A DNA stretch of 64,000 nucleotides, from contig JASKKA010000007.1 in assembly GCA_030153215.1 (NCBI GenBank), positions 1 through 64,000 on the forward strand, given 5' to 3'. This stretch comes from Trichococcus sp. (GTDB lineage: Bacteria > Bacillota > Bacilli > Lactobacillales > Aerococcaceae). Of the stretch, positions 9,381-18,052 are shown one piece after another. How positions within the stretch are numbered: the stretch's first letter is position 1; each line of letters starts with the position of its first letter. Below the pieces are notes generated by a model. That model made no database searches. It was not told the origin of the DNA and saw only the letters and a list, made by a program, of their open reading frames with translations. The translations under genes and the position numbers were made by a program.

Positions 9381-9926
9381 TTATTCTTCGACTACGTTGT
9401 CGATTTCGATTGTAGTTGTGTCGCCAGCTTCAGCTGCTTCAATCAACAATGGTGCATACTCTTTGAAAGAATCATAAGAGCTTGTAGCGCCAGTAACGAC
9501 TTCCACCGCTTCAGGATCTTGTTTTTCAACCAATTGGCTGTTGTATGCCGGGAAGTAGTCAGCAGGACCTACGCCAACTTTTTCTGACATGTTCGCTTGG
9601 TATTCTGCATCTTCGGATTTTTTCACGCCGGCTTCGTTCACGTTGTCAAAAGTTGACTCTGTGATTTTGCCGTCCACTACAGTGATCGAGAATTCAGTTT
9701 TCCAGCCACGTGTGTCGAAGTTCTTTTCAACCAATGTGTATGTGCCGTCTTGTAATTCAGCCATTGCTTCTGAAGCAGCTTCTGAAGAAGATTCAGCCAC
9801 AACTTCTGATGAAGCCGCTACTGAAGATTCCGTTTCAGTTTCTGTGTCCGTTCCGCCGCAAGCCGCTAATACGAAAGTTGATGCCAGCAAAAGAGTTGCC
9901 GTAGATAACGTTTTCTTTAATTCCAT
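9381..9926 (-). CDS. pplA: FMN-binding surface lipoprotein, PplA-like
   Basis: Extracellular flavoprotein thought to pass electrons outward. It is 181 residues with a lipoprotein signal and Cys23 (LAACGG), then a Ser/Glu/Thr-rich spacer (about 28-56), then one FMN-binding domain. The flavinylation motif is TGAT at 145-148, where Thr148 would carry FMN. Listeria PplA has two such domains and this protein has one. Upstream of fmnB, which would modify it. Confidence 0.87.
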   Translation of the reverse strand: MELKKTLSTATLLLASTFVLAACGGTDTETETESSVAASSEVVAESSSEAASEAMAELQDGTYTLVEKNFDTRGWKTEFSITVVDGKITESTFDNVNEAGVKKSEDAEYQANMSEKVGVGPADYFPAYNSQLVEKQDPEAVEVVTGATSSYDSFKEYAPLLIEAAEAGDTTTIEIDNVVEE

Positions 9927-10069
9927 AATCTATCCACTTACTTATCATACCATTTGTTACATCTTTAGCCAAATAAAATTCATATATTTAACAAAAAACC
10001 CATTATTTTCTAATGTTTTGTTTTAAAGCGACTTGCTATCCATCCGTATAACACGTAGCAAAAGCTTTG

Positions 10070-11050
10070 CTACATATTGCGATAAAGCAATTGCTCAGTT
10101 AATTTCGTTAGCGTTTCCTTTGCCGGATGATTCGGCAATTTTTTGATCAGCTTCAGCGCTTTTATCGTGTACTTCTTGGCAAGTGCCTGCGCGGCGCGGT
10201 TCCCGCCGTATTTTTCCACCAAAGCATGGATTTCCGCGAGCTCCATGGCGGTCACATCCGCCCCCTTGGCGATATAACCAGCGAAAGCTTTACGGTCAAC
10301 CTGCATCGCATACAGCACAGGTGCCGTGTAGATGCCGTTACGGAAGTCGCTCAGAGCCGGTTTGCCCAAAGTCTCTTCATCCTGCGTGTAGTCCAAGATA
10401 TCATCCATGACCTGGAAGGCCATGCCGATGTCGTGCCCGATCCGATAGGCCAGCCGAGCCAACTTCTCATCCTCATCCGATCCATAGGCCCCTGCATAGC
10501 AGCTCAAGGCGAACAGTTGGGCCGTCTTGCCTTGGATCTGGCGTAAATAATCACGCATGCGCATATCCGGATTGTAGCGCATATCCATCTGATTGAGCTC
10601 ACCGATCAGGATGCTCTCCATCCCATTCGTATCAATTTTTAGCACCGCTGCGTCACCCGCATATTCGGACAGCAAGCGGAAGCAGACCGTGAAGAGATAA
10701 TCCCCCGAATAGACAGCGATCTGATTGCCGAATGCCCGGTTCATCGTCTCCTGGCCGCGACGTGTGCCGGCTTCATCGATTACGTCATCATGCATCAACG
10801 TAGCCGTATGCAACAACTCCAATGCAGCCGCGATTGCCTGCGCCCGTTCCGCATCCCGCTGCGGGGAATAGTACGAAAACAAGAGACAATAGGCCGGCCG
10901 CAGCATTTTCCCACCTGAAAGCAGGCGCGCGAGAATCGCTTCCCTTACCGCCTGGTTTTTGAGCGTTATATTTTTTTTCAACAGCTCATTGGTGGCGACC
11001 AATTCCCCTTGCAACAGCAGATACTGGTCCCACATCGAATGAATTTTCAT
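10070..11050 (-). CDS. dmkB: Polyprenyl diphosphate synthase (DmkB)
   Basis: Trans-prenyltransferase that builds the quinone side chain. It is 326 residues with the first aspartate-rich motif DDVIDEAGTRRG and the second MDDILDYTQDEETLGKP, plus the GGKMLRP segment near the N-terminus. The HepT/IspB class fits. Located between eetA and pplA, matching DmkB of the Listeria EET locus. Confidence 0.88.
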   Translation of the reverse strand: MKIHSMWDQYLLLQGELVATNELLKKNITLKNQAVREAILARLLSGGKMLRPAYCLLFSYYSPQRDAERAQAIAAALELLHTATLMHDDVIDEAGTRRGQETMNRAFGNQIAVYSGDYLFTVCFRLLSEYAGDAAVLKIDTNGMESILIGELNQMDMRYNPDMRMRDYLRQIQGKTAQLFALSCYAGAYGSDEDEKLARLAYRIGHDIGMAFQVMDDILDYTQDEETLGKPALSDFRNGIYTAPVLYAMQVDRKAFAGYIAKGADVTAMELAEIHALVEKYGGNRAAQALAKKYTIKALKLIKKLPNHPAKETLTKLTEQLLYRNM

Positions 11051-11085
11051 ACTGAACTCCTTTTTGTTCTGCCCTTAAGTAATTA

Positions 11086-11508
11086 TCAGGAGATGATGTC
11101 GAGGGCCTCTTCATCTTCATCGGTCGCTCCTTGAGTACCCCGCACCTCCACCAGTACGCGGTTCGGCAGACACACGATCGTCTCCCCGATGCCATCCTTC
11201 GCGCCCATGCGCACACATAATTGGTCGTCGCAATCGGCGGAATCAATCCGGATTTGGGTTCCTTCGCGCACAATCACGTTCTCGTGCCCATCGTCGTCCC
11301 GGAAAACATACGTCTCCGTTTGGCCGTCATCCTTCAAGACAAATTCCTTCACCACGTTGCCGTCCACACTGATGACTGCAATATGATCGGCACTCTCTGC
11401 GTTGGCTTGATGATAGCTGAAGACCCCCAACGGCAGGAAGGAAGCCGCCATCAAAAAAAGAATGATGAGCAGATCGCCCCTGCGGATCATTTTCAGGTAT
11501 TTCCTCAT
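11086..11508 (-). CDS. eetA: NusG domain II membrane protein (EetA)
   Basis: 140 residues from MRKYLKMIRRGDLLIIL, chosen for the GGGATGGGG site just upstream. One N-terminal membrane helix is followed by an external NusG-domain-II fold with cysteines in DCDDQLCVRMG and the IVCLPNRVLVEV strand, the usual pattern. EetA and EetB are needed for EET in Listeria, where they are proposed to link the dedicated quinone pool to the outside. Confidence 0.8.
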   Translation of the reverse strand: MRKYLKMIRRGDLLIILFLMAASFLPLGVFSYHQANAESADHIAVISVDGNVVKEFVLKDDGQTETYVFRDDDGHENVIVREGTQIRIDSADCDDQLCVRMGAKDGIGETIVCLPNRVLVEVRGTQGATDEDEEALDIIS

Positions 11509-11579
11509 TTCCCCATCCCTCTCTTTCGAAAAGAAAAGGGTTAAGGCAAGTCTCCCCACCTTACCCTGTTAGATCGTTA

Positions 11580-13358
11580 TTATTGTCCGATACCCGGTCT
11601 ATAGATTGATTTTGTCTTACCATACCACCAGTTGTCAAGTTTCTTCTGGATCCAAGGAATCACATAGTAGTCCAACCCAAAGGCTCTGCCTGAACCGTTC
11701 ATCAAAGCGATAGCCACTGGAATGAACCACATGTTCACCCAGTAGAACATGCCGGATAAGGAGAACGAGACCACCAATGCGATCGTTGCAGCATTCGCCA
11801 AGAACGTAAACAAGCCCGCGATGATCGCCAAACCGATCAGTAACTCGACGATTGTCATGAATTTTTGGAAGAACAAAGCCATTTCCACGTTCGGGATCAT
11901 GATTTTCATGATGCTGTTGAACCACTCAGGTGCTTCTTTGAAGATCATCATCGGTTCTTCACCGTATGCATAGCTCAAACCGAAGACAGGATTGCTGACT
12001 GTTTCCGTTACTGCTTCGGACGCACCAGTCGTCGCTTCCTTCAGCCAAGTGAAAGGCAAGACGACATCATCGCCGAACCAAGAAGTCGTACCGTACAAGC
12101 CGAAGATCTTCTTGAGCGCTTCCCATCTTTGATATGGAAGAATTCATGATAGATGTATTGTACAAAATAATAGCCCGATCCGATTGTCATGAAGTAGAAC
12201 AAGTTCACGATGTGCTTCACGAGCATCGCGAAGAAACCGCTCAAATGGATTTTGTCCATCAAGTAGGCCACACCATAACGGGAACCGATCGAAATCATGA
12301 ACCCTTGATACGTACCTTTGTGTTCGTGCTTCTCAGTGCCTTCAATAGAAGCAATGATATTGGCGGCCGCTGTGTGTCCCGTCTGCTCGGCGGATTGCAC
12401 AATTTGCGGTACCGGCGCATTGTTTTTGTCAGGCTCTTCGTAGTAGACCAAATCCCCCGCCAAGTAAACGCCATCGGAATCTTTCGCTTCCATGTATTAA
12501 TTGGCTACCAAACGACCCGCTCTTGCTTGCTCGATGCCGTAAGCTGCTGCATCAGAGTTCGCTTTTACCCCTGCCGTCCAAATCAACGTGTGTGTCGGAA
12601 TGACCGTTCCATCAGACAACTCGACGCTGTCCTTCTTGACGTTGGCGACCCCATTGCCTTTGATGATTTGGATGCCTTTTTTCAGCATGTACTTTTCGGC
12701 TTTTTGTTGTTCCTTTTCGGTAACGACACCTAAAATCTGTGGTGCAGCTTCAACCAAGTAGAGGCTGAATTCAGCCGGATCCAACTTGTTGGCTTTTGCC
12801 AGATGGTCTTTCCATTCCATCAAGTCGCCGACCAATTCCACGCCGGTAAAACCAGCCCCACTGACTACTGCCGTCAGCATTGCTTTGCGTTTCGCATCAT
12901 CATGTTCATTAGAGGCTGCTTCGACTGTATCCTGGATATGACGGCGAATTTTGTTCGCATCTTCCCAAGACCACATCGTGAAGGCATGCTCATCGACACC
13001 TGGGACGTTGAACGTATTCGGCTCGCCACCCATTGCCAAGATCAGGTAGTTATAGTTGAAGCTATGGCTGCTGGTCGTCACGACTTTCTTCTCACGGTCC
13101 ACGTGCGTTACTTCATCTGTGACGATATCCACATTCCGGTTACGGCTGAATAGGCGTTGCAGATCGTATTGGATTGCATCGGGCTGTACGCGTCCCGCCG
13201 CCACCTCATGCAACTCGGTCATATAGGTTTGGTAGGAATGTCTGTCGATCTAAAGTGATCAAGACATCCGGATTCTTCTTGAAATGTCGGGACAATTTCT
13301 TCGCGGCAGCCACACCGGCGAACCCTGCTCCGACAACCACAATATTCTTCTTACTCAT
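11580..13358 (-). pseudogene. ndh2: Type II NADH dehydrogenase with C-terminal DoxX-like domain, disrupted
   Basis: Membrane flavoenzyme that passes NADH electrons to quinone and starts the EET chain. It starts MSKKNIVVVGAGFAGVAAAK at 13358 behind AAGGAG (Rossmann GAGFAG), continues through the second NADH-binding motif VVSGAGFTGVELVGDL and DSDGVYLAGD, and ends in a membrane domain of about 170 residues (DoxX-like). Three lesions break it: an extra base near 13251 (before RHSYQTYM), an in-frame TAA at 12497-12499, and a lost base near 12125 between HIKD and WEALKKIFG. Repaired, it would be about 593 residues, close to Listeria Ndh2 at 626. The lesions may be sequencing errors. Confidence 0.85.
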
Positions 13359-13432
13359 TAGGTAGTCTCCTTTTTTCTATGTTCAGCGCCTTACAGCGCT
13401 CTTTCACTTATTTAAAATAACCACATTTATAA

Positions 13433-13461
13433 TGTATAGTGGATTTGTGAATAATTGTCCA
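13433..13461 (-). promoter_or_regulatory. Promoter upstream of ndh2
   Basis: Minus-strand TGGACA, 17-base spacer, TATACA, 75 bases before the ndh2 start. The spacer contains TTGTGA on the other strand, reminiscent of one half of a Rex or FNR-type site, but the second half is poor. Confidence 0.55.
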
Positions 13462-13586
13462 TGCAAAATCTGATAGTAGTATGAAAAAGTTCCTCTATGA
13501 GCATATTTTCATATTTTTCACCTTGTTTTCTTCCTCACGCACCGTCGTAAAACCCTTCGCAATAGAGAGGTTACCGCAATAAAATG

Positions 13587-14123
13587 TTAGTCTTGCTCTT
13601 TCCGATAAACCAACGAAGCCTCATACCAAGCTTTCGTTAATTTGCTTTTTGCGGCCTCCTCCGACTGGAACTGACGGATTGTCGCGACGTGCTCCAGCAA
13701 ATAGTTCGCCGCCACCCCGACAGCGACCCCCGAGAAGATACCGGTTATGGATAGGATCGGCAAGTAGAGCATGACGCTGAACGATTACGCGATCAGACTC
13801 GCCATCGCCAACTGCCCGACATTGTGCAGAATCCCACCGGTCGCACTGATGCCGATCACGCTGACTCGCTTCGGACCCAAAAGCCGGACCAAAAGCATCC
13901 CACCATAACTCAAAAAAGCCCCCGCAAAACTGTACAGGAAGGTAGATAATGTCCCACCCAACAACGTTGAGATCAACAACCGCATCCACACGACCTTTAA
14001 ACTATCTTTGTACGGCAACGTAAAGATCGCCAACAAGGTGATGATGTTCGCCAACCCCAGCTTCGCACCCGGCGCAAACGCGAACGGAAACGGAATCGCC
14101 CGCTCCAGCAGCGTGATCACCAC
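13587..14123 (-). pseudogene. eetB: EET membrane protein EetB (Gx transporter / HepS-like), damaged
   Basis: Integral membrane protein of the EET locus. Recognisable segments are ITLLERAIPFPFAFAPGAKL, GLANIITLLAIFTLPYKDSL and VSVIGISATGGILHNVGQLA, with at least four membrane helices. Two defects: an in-frame TAA at 13785-13787, after which the reading continues as SFSVMLYLPILSITGI, and the lack of the usual first 15-20 residues and of a ribosome site. The sequence just upstream of 14123 is the U-tract of a terminator instead. Confidence 0.78.
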
Positions 14124-14137
14124 TGCAGACCTGTTTT

Positions 14138-14188
14138 TTGGGAAAAGAAAAAAACGGGAATACCTCGCAAAGAGACAGACCCGTTTTT
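14138..14188 (-). terminator. Intrinsic terminator abutting eetB
   Basis: Stem AAAAACGGG/CCCGTTTTT (14150-14158 with 14180-14188), followed on the minus strand by TTTTTTTCTTTT. It ends about 15-25 bases before the first eetB-like codons, so it would stop transcription into eetB. Confidence 0.7.
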
Positions 14189-14194
14189 CCTCTC

Positions 14195-14366
14195 CTCCGG
14201 CGAACGGAAGCTTCGCCGGATTTCGCCCAACATTTCATCTTCGTTCTCCGATTAGGCTCGGCTTCGCAGGAGTAGCGGCTGAAAGTTACCGCTGTCCTCC
14301 GACGAGCGACCGTTAACCGGAGCTATGTATTAATCCCATTGCTCTCCTCCGGTTAGCGGCCCGACC
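14195..14366. repeat. Three-hairpin repeat, copy A
   Basis: Palindromic units start CTCCG at 14195, 14246 and 14297, with a partial fourth at 14347. The spacing is 51, 51 and 50 bases. The first unit is an almost perfect stem (TCCGGCGAA...TTCGCCGGA). Related to copies at 26840 and 40215. Confidence 0.75.
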
Positions 14367-14396
14367 TTTTCTTCGCTCCGCTGCTGCTTCCACGAA

Positions 14397-14425
14397 GAAA
14401 AGGCCGTCTCCAAAGTGAGACGGCC
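14397..14425 (-). terminator. Terminator of the sigma-factor gene
   Basis: Perfect 9-bp stem GGCCGTCTC/GAGACGGCC (14402-14410 with 14417-14425), followed on the minus strand by TTTTCTT. Confidence 0.8.
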
Positions 14426-14441
14426 CCGCATGATTTGGATA

Positions 14442-15047
14442 TCATTCCAACAATCGTTTCATCTTTCGGTGGCATCTATCATAAGCGTTCTTGATCGATG
14501 TCACCTCACAATTCAATTCATCCGCGATAGTCAGGAAGTCCAATCCATTGAGGAAACGGATGAACACAGCTTGCTCGAATTCGGAAAGACTTTCAAAGTA
14601 ACCAGATGCGCTTTCTTTCACCATCACGATTTCTTCTGGCGAAAAGTTCATCGAAACCACTCCTTCAAACGAATGTTCCGTATGGTTACTGTACTGATTT
14701 TCCAGAATCGCATCCAACGACACCGCGCCTTTGTCGATTCTTCTCTTAACGGCGCTTTCTTTCCTGATCAAGCTGAAAATATGATGCTTTAGCGTCAATT
14801 TGTAAAAGCTCGCGAACTGAAGACCTTTCTCAGGCTCATAAGATTGGACCGCCTTATGCAATACCATCCGAGCCTCCTGCCAGAAGTCATCTTGTTCCAG
14901 AGACTTTAAGTAGTAAGCTCTGTTGAACTTCTTCACTAGGGGTAAAAACCTATAAAAAAGCTCTTCAAAGTACATAGGATGCCCTTGTTGGATCAGTGTC
15001 ACCAACTGTTCCGGACTGTGTTCCGTTAGTTCCATTTCTTCGTTCAT
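14442..15047 (-). CDS. Sigma-70 family alternative sigma factor (SigH/ComX-like)
   Basis: 201 residues from MNEEMELTEHSPEQLVTLIQ, behind TTGGGGGTTTT. Region 2 is recognisable (DDFWQEARMVLHKAVQSYEP then FASFYKLTLKHHIFSLIRKE), and region 4 carries a C-terminal helix-turn-helix (FLTIADELNCEVTSIKNAYD). Region 3 is short. The size and pattern fit the SigH/ComX group of stationary-phase or competence sigma factors. Transcribed alone. No anti-sigma gene beside it. The regulon is unknown. Confidence 0.8.
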   Translation of the reverse strand: MNEEMELTEHSPEQLVTLIQQGHPMYFEELFYRFLPLVKKFNRAYYLKSLEQDDFWQEARMVLHKAVQSYEPEKGLQFASFYKLTLKHHIFSLIRKESAVKRRIDKGAVSLDAILENQYSNHTEHSFEGVVSMNFSPEEIVMVKESASGYFESLSEFEQAVFIRFLNGLDFLTIADELNCEVTSIKNAYDRCHRKMKRLLE

Positions 15048-15294
15048 TTTAAAACCCCCAAGACAATTTTTGGCAAATATATAGTACATCTCTAGAAAAT
15101 GCATTACATATTGCCTAACACTTATTATACCAATCAAGAAAGCGCTGTCAAACATTAGTTTGATTTTTAATTCACAATTTTTTCTAACGCATCTTGGAGT
15201 TGAAATCAACAAGATTCAACCTTGTCACTGCCGTTTAGGCGAATAGTTTTTTGGTCTCTACTTCTATAAGTAATAGAATCGGAGGAGATTGTAA
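15048..15294. other. Intergenic upstream of the sigma-factor gene
   Basis: AT-rich and presumably holds the sigma-gene promoter, but no -35/-10 pair is convincing. On the plus strand a strong GGAGGAG site at 15281-15287 precedes a nine-codon reading frame (15295-15324). Confidence 0.4.
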
Positions 15295-15326
15295 ATGTCC
15301 GCCCTGCCGCGTTTCATACAATGAAT

Positions 15327-15378
15327 AAAACGTTCACCCCATCCAAAACAACTTTATGGATGGGGCGAACGTTTTTTT
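15327..15378 (-). terminator. Terminator downstream of tkt (works in both directions)
   Basis: Long stem AACGTTCACCCCATCCA / TGGATGGGGCGAACGTT (one mismatch) with T-runs on both sides, directly after the tkt stop. Confidence 0.85.
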
Positions 15379-17255
15379 ACAAACTATCAAAAGTGGTCAC
15401 AACGTTGTCAACTGTAAACCCAAACTCTTTCAAGATCCTGTCCCCCGGGGCTGAAGCTCCGAAGTGGTCGATGCCGATGACTTTTCCGCCAAAGCCGACG
15501 TAGCGTTCCCAGCCGAATGTGGCTCCTGCTTCTACCGCTACGCGTTTGGTCACTGCTTGCGGTAGAACTGTTTCTTTGTATTCGGCAGTTTGTCGTTCAA
15601 ACAAGTCGAATGACGGAAGCGAAACGACACGGACGTCTTTACCTTGTTCCTTCAGAGCTTTTTGGGCTTGGACCGCCAACGAAACTTCGATTTTGCCGGC
15701 TCAGAACAAGGATCGTCGGTCGATCCGTTGTCTCCATAGCCAGTTTCCAGGCGGCAGCCGTTTCGTTGCCGTCAGCGGGACGGATCACTTGGACATTCGG
15801 GATGCAGCGTACGCTGGCGAGTTGTTCGATTGGTTCGTGCGTCGGGCCGTCTTCGCCGACAGCCACTGAATCATGGGTCAGCACATAGGTAACCGGTGCC
15901 TTTTGGATGGCCGAGAGCCGGACTGCCGGACGCAGGTAATCTGTGAAGACGAAGAACGTGCCGCTATAAAATTTGCTACCGCCGTGCAGCTGGATACCGT
16001 TCATGGCGCAAGCCATGGCGAATTCACGCACTCCGAACCACACATTCCGGCCTTCATATTGGCCAGCTTCGAAGTCTTTTTCTTCAGCGACCATTGTGTT
16101 GTTGGAAGAGGATAGATCAGCCGATCCTCCCCAAAAAGCAGGGACTGCTTTCGAGATTGTCTGGATCATTTCTTTGCTGGAGACACGGCTCGCTTGGCTG
16201 GATCCCAGTTCATATTTCGGCAAGGCCGCTTCCCAATCTTCAGGGAGTTTCCCTGAGAAAGCCTCTTCAAATTGTTGGGCTAATTCCGGATAAGCCTGTT
16301 TATATGCGGCAAATGTTTCGTGCCATGCTGCCTCCGTTTGCGCCCCCTTCTCTTGAATCGTTGCTTTGAAACGAGCCGCGATTTCTTCGGGAACAGTGAA
16401 TTCTGGATATTCCCAACCATAAATTGCTTTTGCTGCTTTTATTCCGTCTTCGCCAATCGGTGCTCCATGCACGCCGGAAGTACCGGCTTTCGGGGCGCCA
16501 TAACCGATGACCGTCTTCACTTCGATAAGCGTGGGTTTTTCTGCCTCAGCTTTGGCCGCTTCAATGGCCGCACTGATAGCTTCCAGATCGTTGCCGTCTT
16601 CCACGAGGATATGTTGCCAGCCGTAAGCTTCAAAGCGTTGCCCGACATTCTCCGTGAAGGCTTTTGAGGTCGGACCGTCCAAAGAGATGTCGTTCGAATC
16701 ATACAGCATGACTAGCTTGCCCAGCTTCATGTGGCCGGCCATCGAGGCCGCCTCTTGGGAAACCCCCTCCATCAAATCGCCGTCGCCGCAGAGCGCGTAC
16801 GTGCAGTGATCCATGATTTTGAAATCCTCGCGGTTATAGACAGCCGCCAGATGCGCTTCCGCCATTGCCATCCCCACAGCCATCGCGATCCCCTGACCCA
16901 GCGGACCGGTCGTCGCTTCGACCCCATCCGTATGGTGGACTTCCGGATGCCCTGGAGTCACACTGCCCCATTGGCGGAACTGCTTCAGGTCGTCGATTGT
17001 CACTTGGTATCCCGCCAGATGCAGCAAACTGTACAGCAGCGCCGATCCGTGCCCGGCGGACAGCACAAACCGGTCCCGGTCGGCCCAGTTGCGCGAAGTT
17101 GCCGGATTGATTTTCAGATGTTTCGTCCAAAGTGCATACGCCATCGGAGCGGCCCCCATCGGCAGCCCCGGATGCCCGGAGTTTGCCTTTTGGACAGCCT
17201 CGATGCTCAGTGTACGGATTGTGTTGACGCCTAATTGATCAATTGTATCAAACAT
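15377..17255 (-). pseudogene. tkt: Transketolase with internal deletion and frame change
   Basis: Thiamine-diphosphate enzyme of the pentose phosphate pathway. It starts [20 protein letters not shown]. The N-part is intact: [12 protein letters not shown], the TPP-binding [18 protein letters not shown] and [20 protein letters not shown]. The frame is lost after ILVLSRQN, and the C-part resumes one base later at [18 protein letters not shown] (junction near 15689). By recall of Bacillus transketolase, about 39 residues are missing there. It lies at the end of the allulose-type PTS operon. Artefact or real deletion cannot be told from one sequence. Confidence 0.88.
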
Positions 17256-17305
17256 GTTTTTCCTCCATTGAAAAACGGAGAAACAAGCGTTTCCCCGTCT
17301 GTTTT

Positions 17306-17995
17306 TTATACTAAAACCTTGCCTGTCGTTTCTTCGTAGTCAGTCACCATGATGTTCCAGGCTTTTTCGATGTCCTCATCCAGACCGAACAGACCGCTTC
17401 TGCCGATAATGTAGATATCAGGATTCGCTTCATCAATCCGTTTGAATGACTTCCGGTTCGAAGAGCCGTCCATCTCGATGACGTACTGGTAACCGTTTTG
17501 TTCACGCAACTCCCTCAACGCCACGATTTTGTCCAACGCGCCTTCGATGAACCGTTGTCCGGCAAACCCAGGATCGACGGTCATGATCGTCACTTTATCA
17601 ACCAGATCGATATACGGTAAAATCACATCAATGGGTGTTTCAGGATTGAGCACAACACCAGCTTTCAAACTGGCATCATGGATTTGGTCGATGAGTCGGA
17701 AAGCCAAACCATCCAGCACTTCCACATGCATGCAGATCCATTCGCATTGGATATCGATCAGCTGCTGCACCCAAAAAGCCGGGTTGGTGACCATCAGGTG
17801 TGCCGAAACCGGCAGCGCGCTAATTTTTCTGATCTCTTGGATGAACCACGGGGACAGTGTGATGTTAGGAACGTAATGACCATCCATGATATCAATATGA
17901 TAGGAATCCGCGTGCTCGTTCAAGAAAGTAATCTGTTCCTTAAATTTATCCAAATCCATCGTCATCAAAGATGGAGAAAATTCTACTTTATTCAT
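17306..17995 (-). CDS. alsE: D-allulose-6-phosphate 3-epimerase
   Basis: Epimerase of the ribulose-phosphate 3-epimerase fold (TIM barrel) that converts allulose 6-phosphate to fructose 6-phosphate. It is 229 residues from [20 protein letters not shown]. The ATG at 17995 sits 8 bases after GGAAG. Metal and catalytic residues lie in [30 protein letters not shown] and EMDGSSN. The wording SPSLMxMDL...TLSPWF resembles E. coli AlsE more than Rpe. It sits between PTS genes and tkt, which supports ketohexose catabolism. Confidence 0.82.
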   Translation of the reverse strand: MNKVEFSPSLMTMDLDKFKEQITFLNEHADSYHIDIMDGHYVPNITLSPWFIQEIRKISALPVSAHLMVTNPAFWVQQLIDIQCEWICMHVEVLDGLAFRLIDQIHDASLKAGVVLNPETPIDVILPYIDLVDKVTIMTVDPGFAGQRFIEGALDKIVALRELREQNGYQYVIEMDGSSNRKSFKRIDEANPDIYIIGRSGLFGLDEDIEKAWNIMVTDYEETTGKVLV

Positions 17996-18052
17996 ATGCA
18001 CGACTTCCTTTACTTGTTTGATTTTAAAAAGTGTTCCGGATCCACTAATGTA

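Larger units (their letters stand above)
14124..14441. other. Intergenic: two terminators flanking a hairpin repeat
   Basis: Between the sigma-factor gene and the truncated eetB. Holds the sigma-gene terminator, copy A of the three-hairpin repeat, and a second strong minus-strand terminator right against eetB. No gene seen. Confidence 0.7.

Noticed and set aside
12490-12502. Stop-codon readthrough or selenocysteine in ndh2
   Set aside because: The stop is TAA, not TGA, and two further frame lesions exist in the same gene. Recoding would not rescue it.
14195-14366. CRISPR array, because palindromes recur about every 51 bases
   Set aside because: Units differ from each other, the spacers are only about 24 bases and are partly conserved between the three loci, only three or four units occur, and no cas genes are present.
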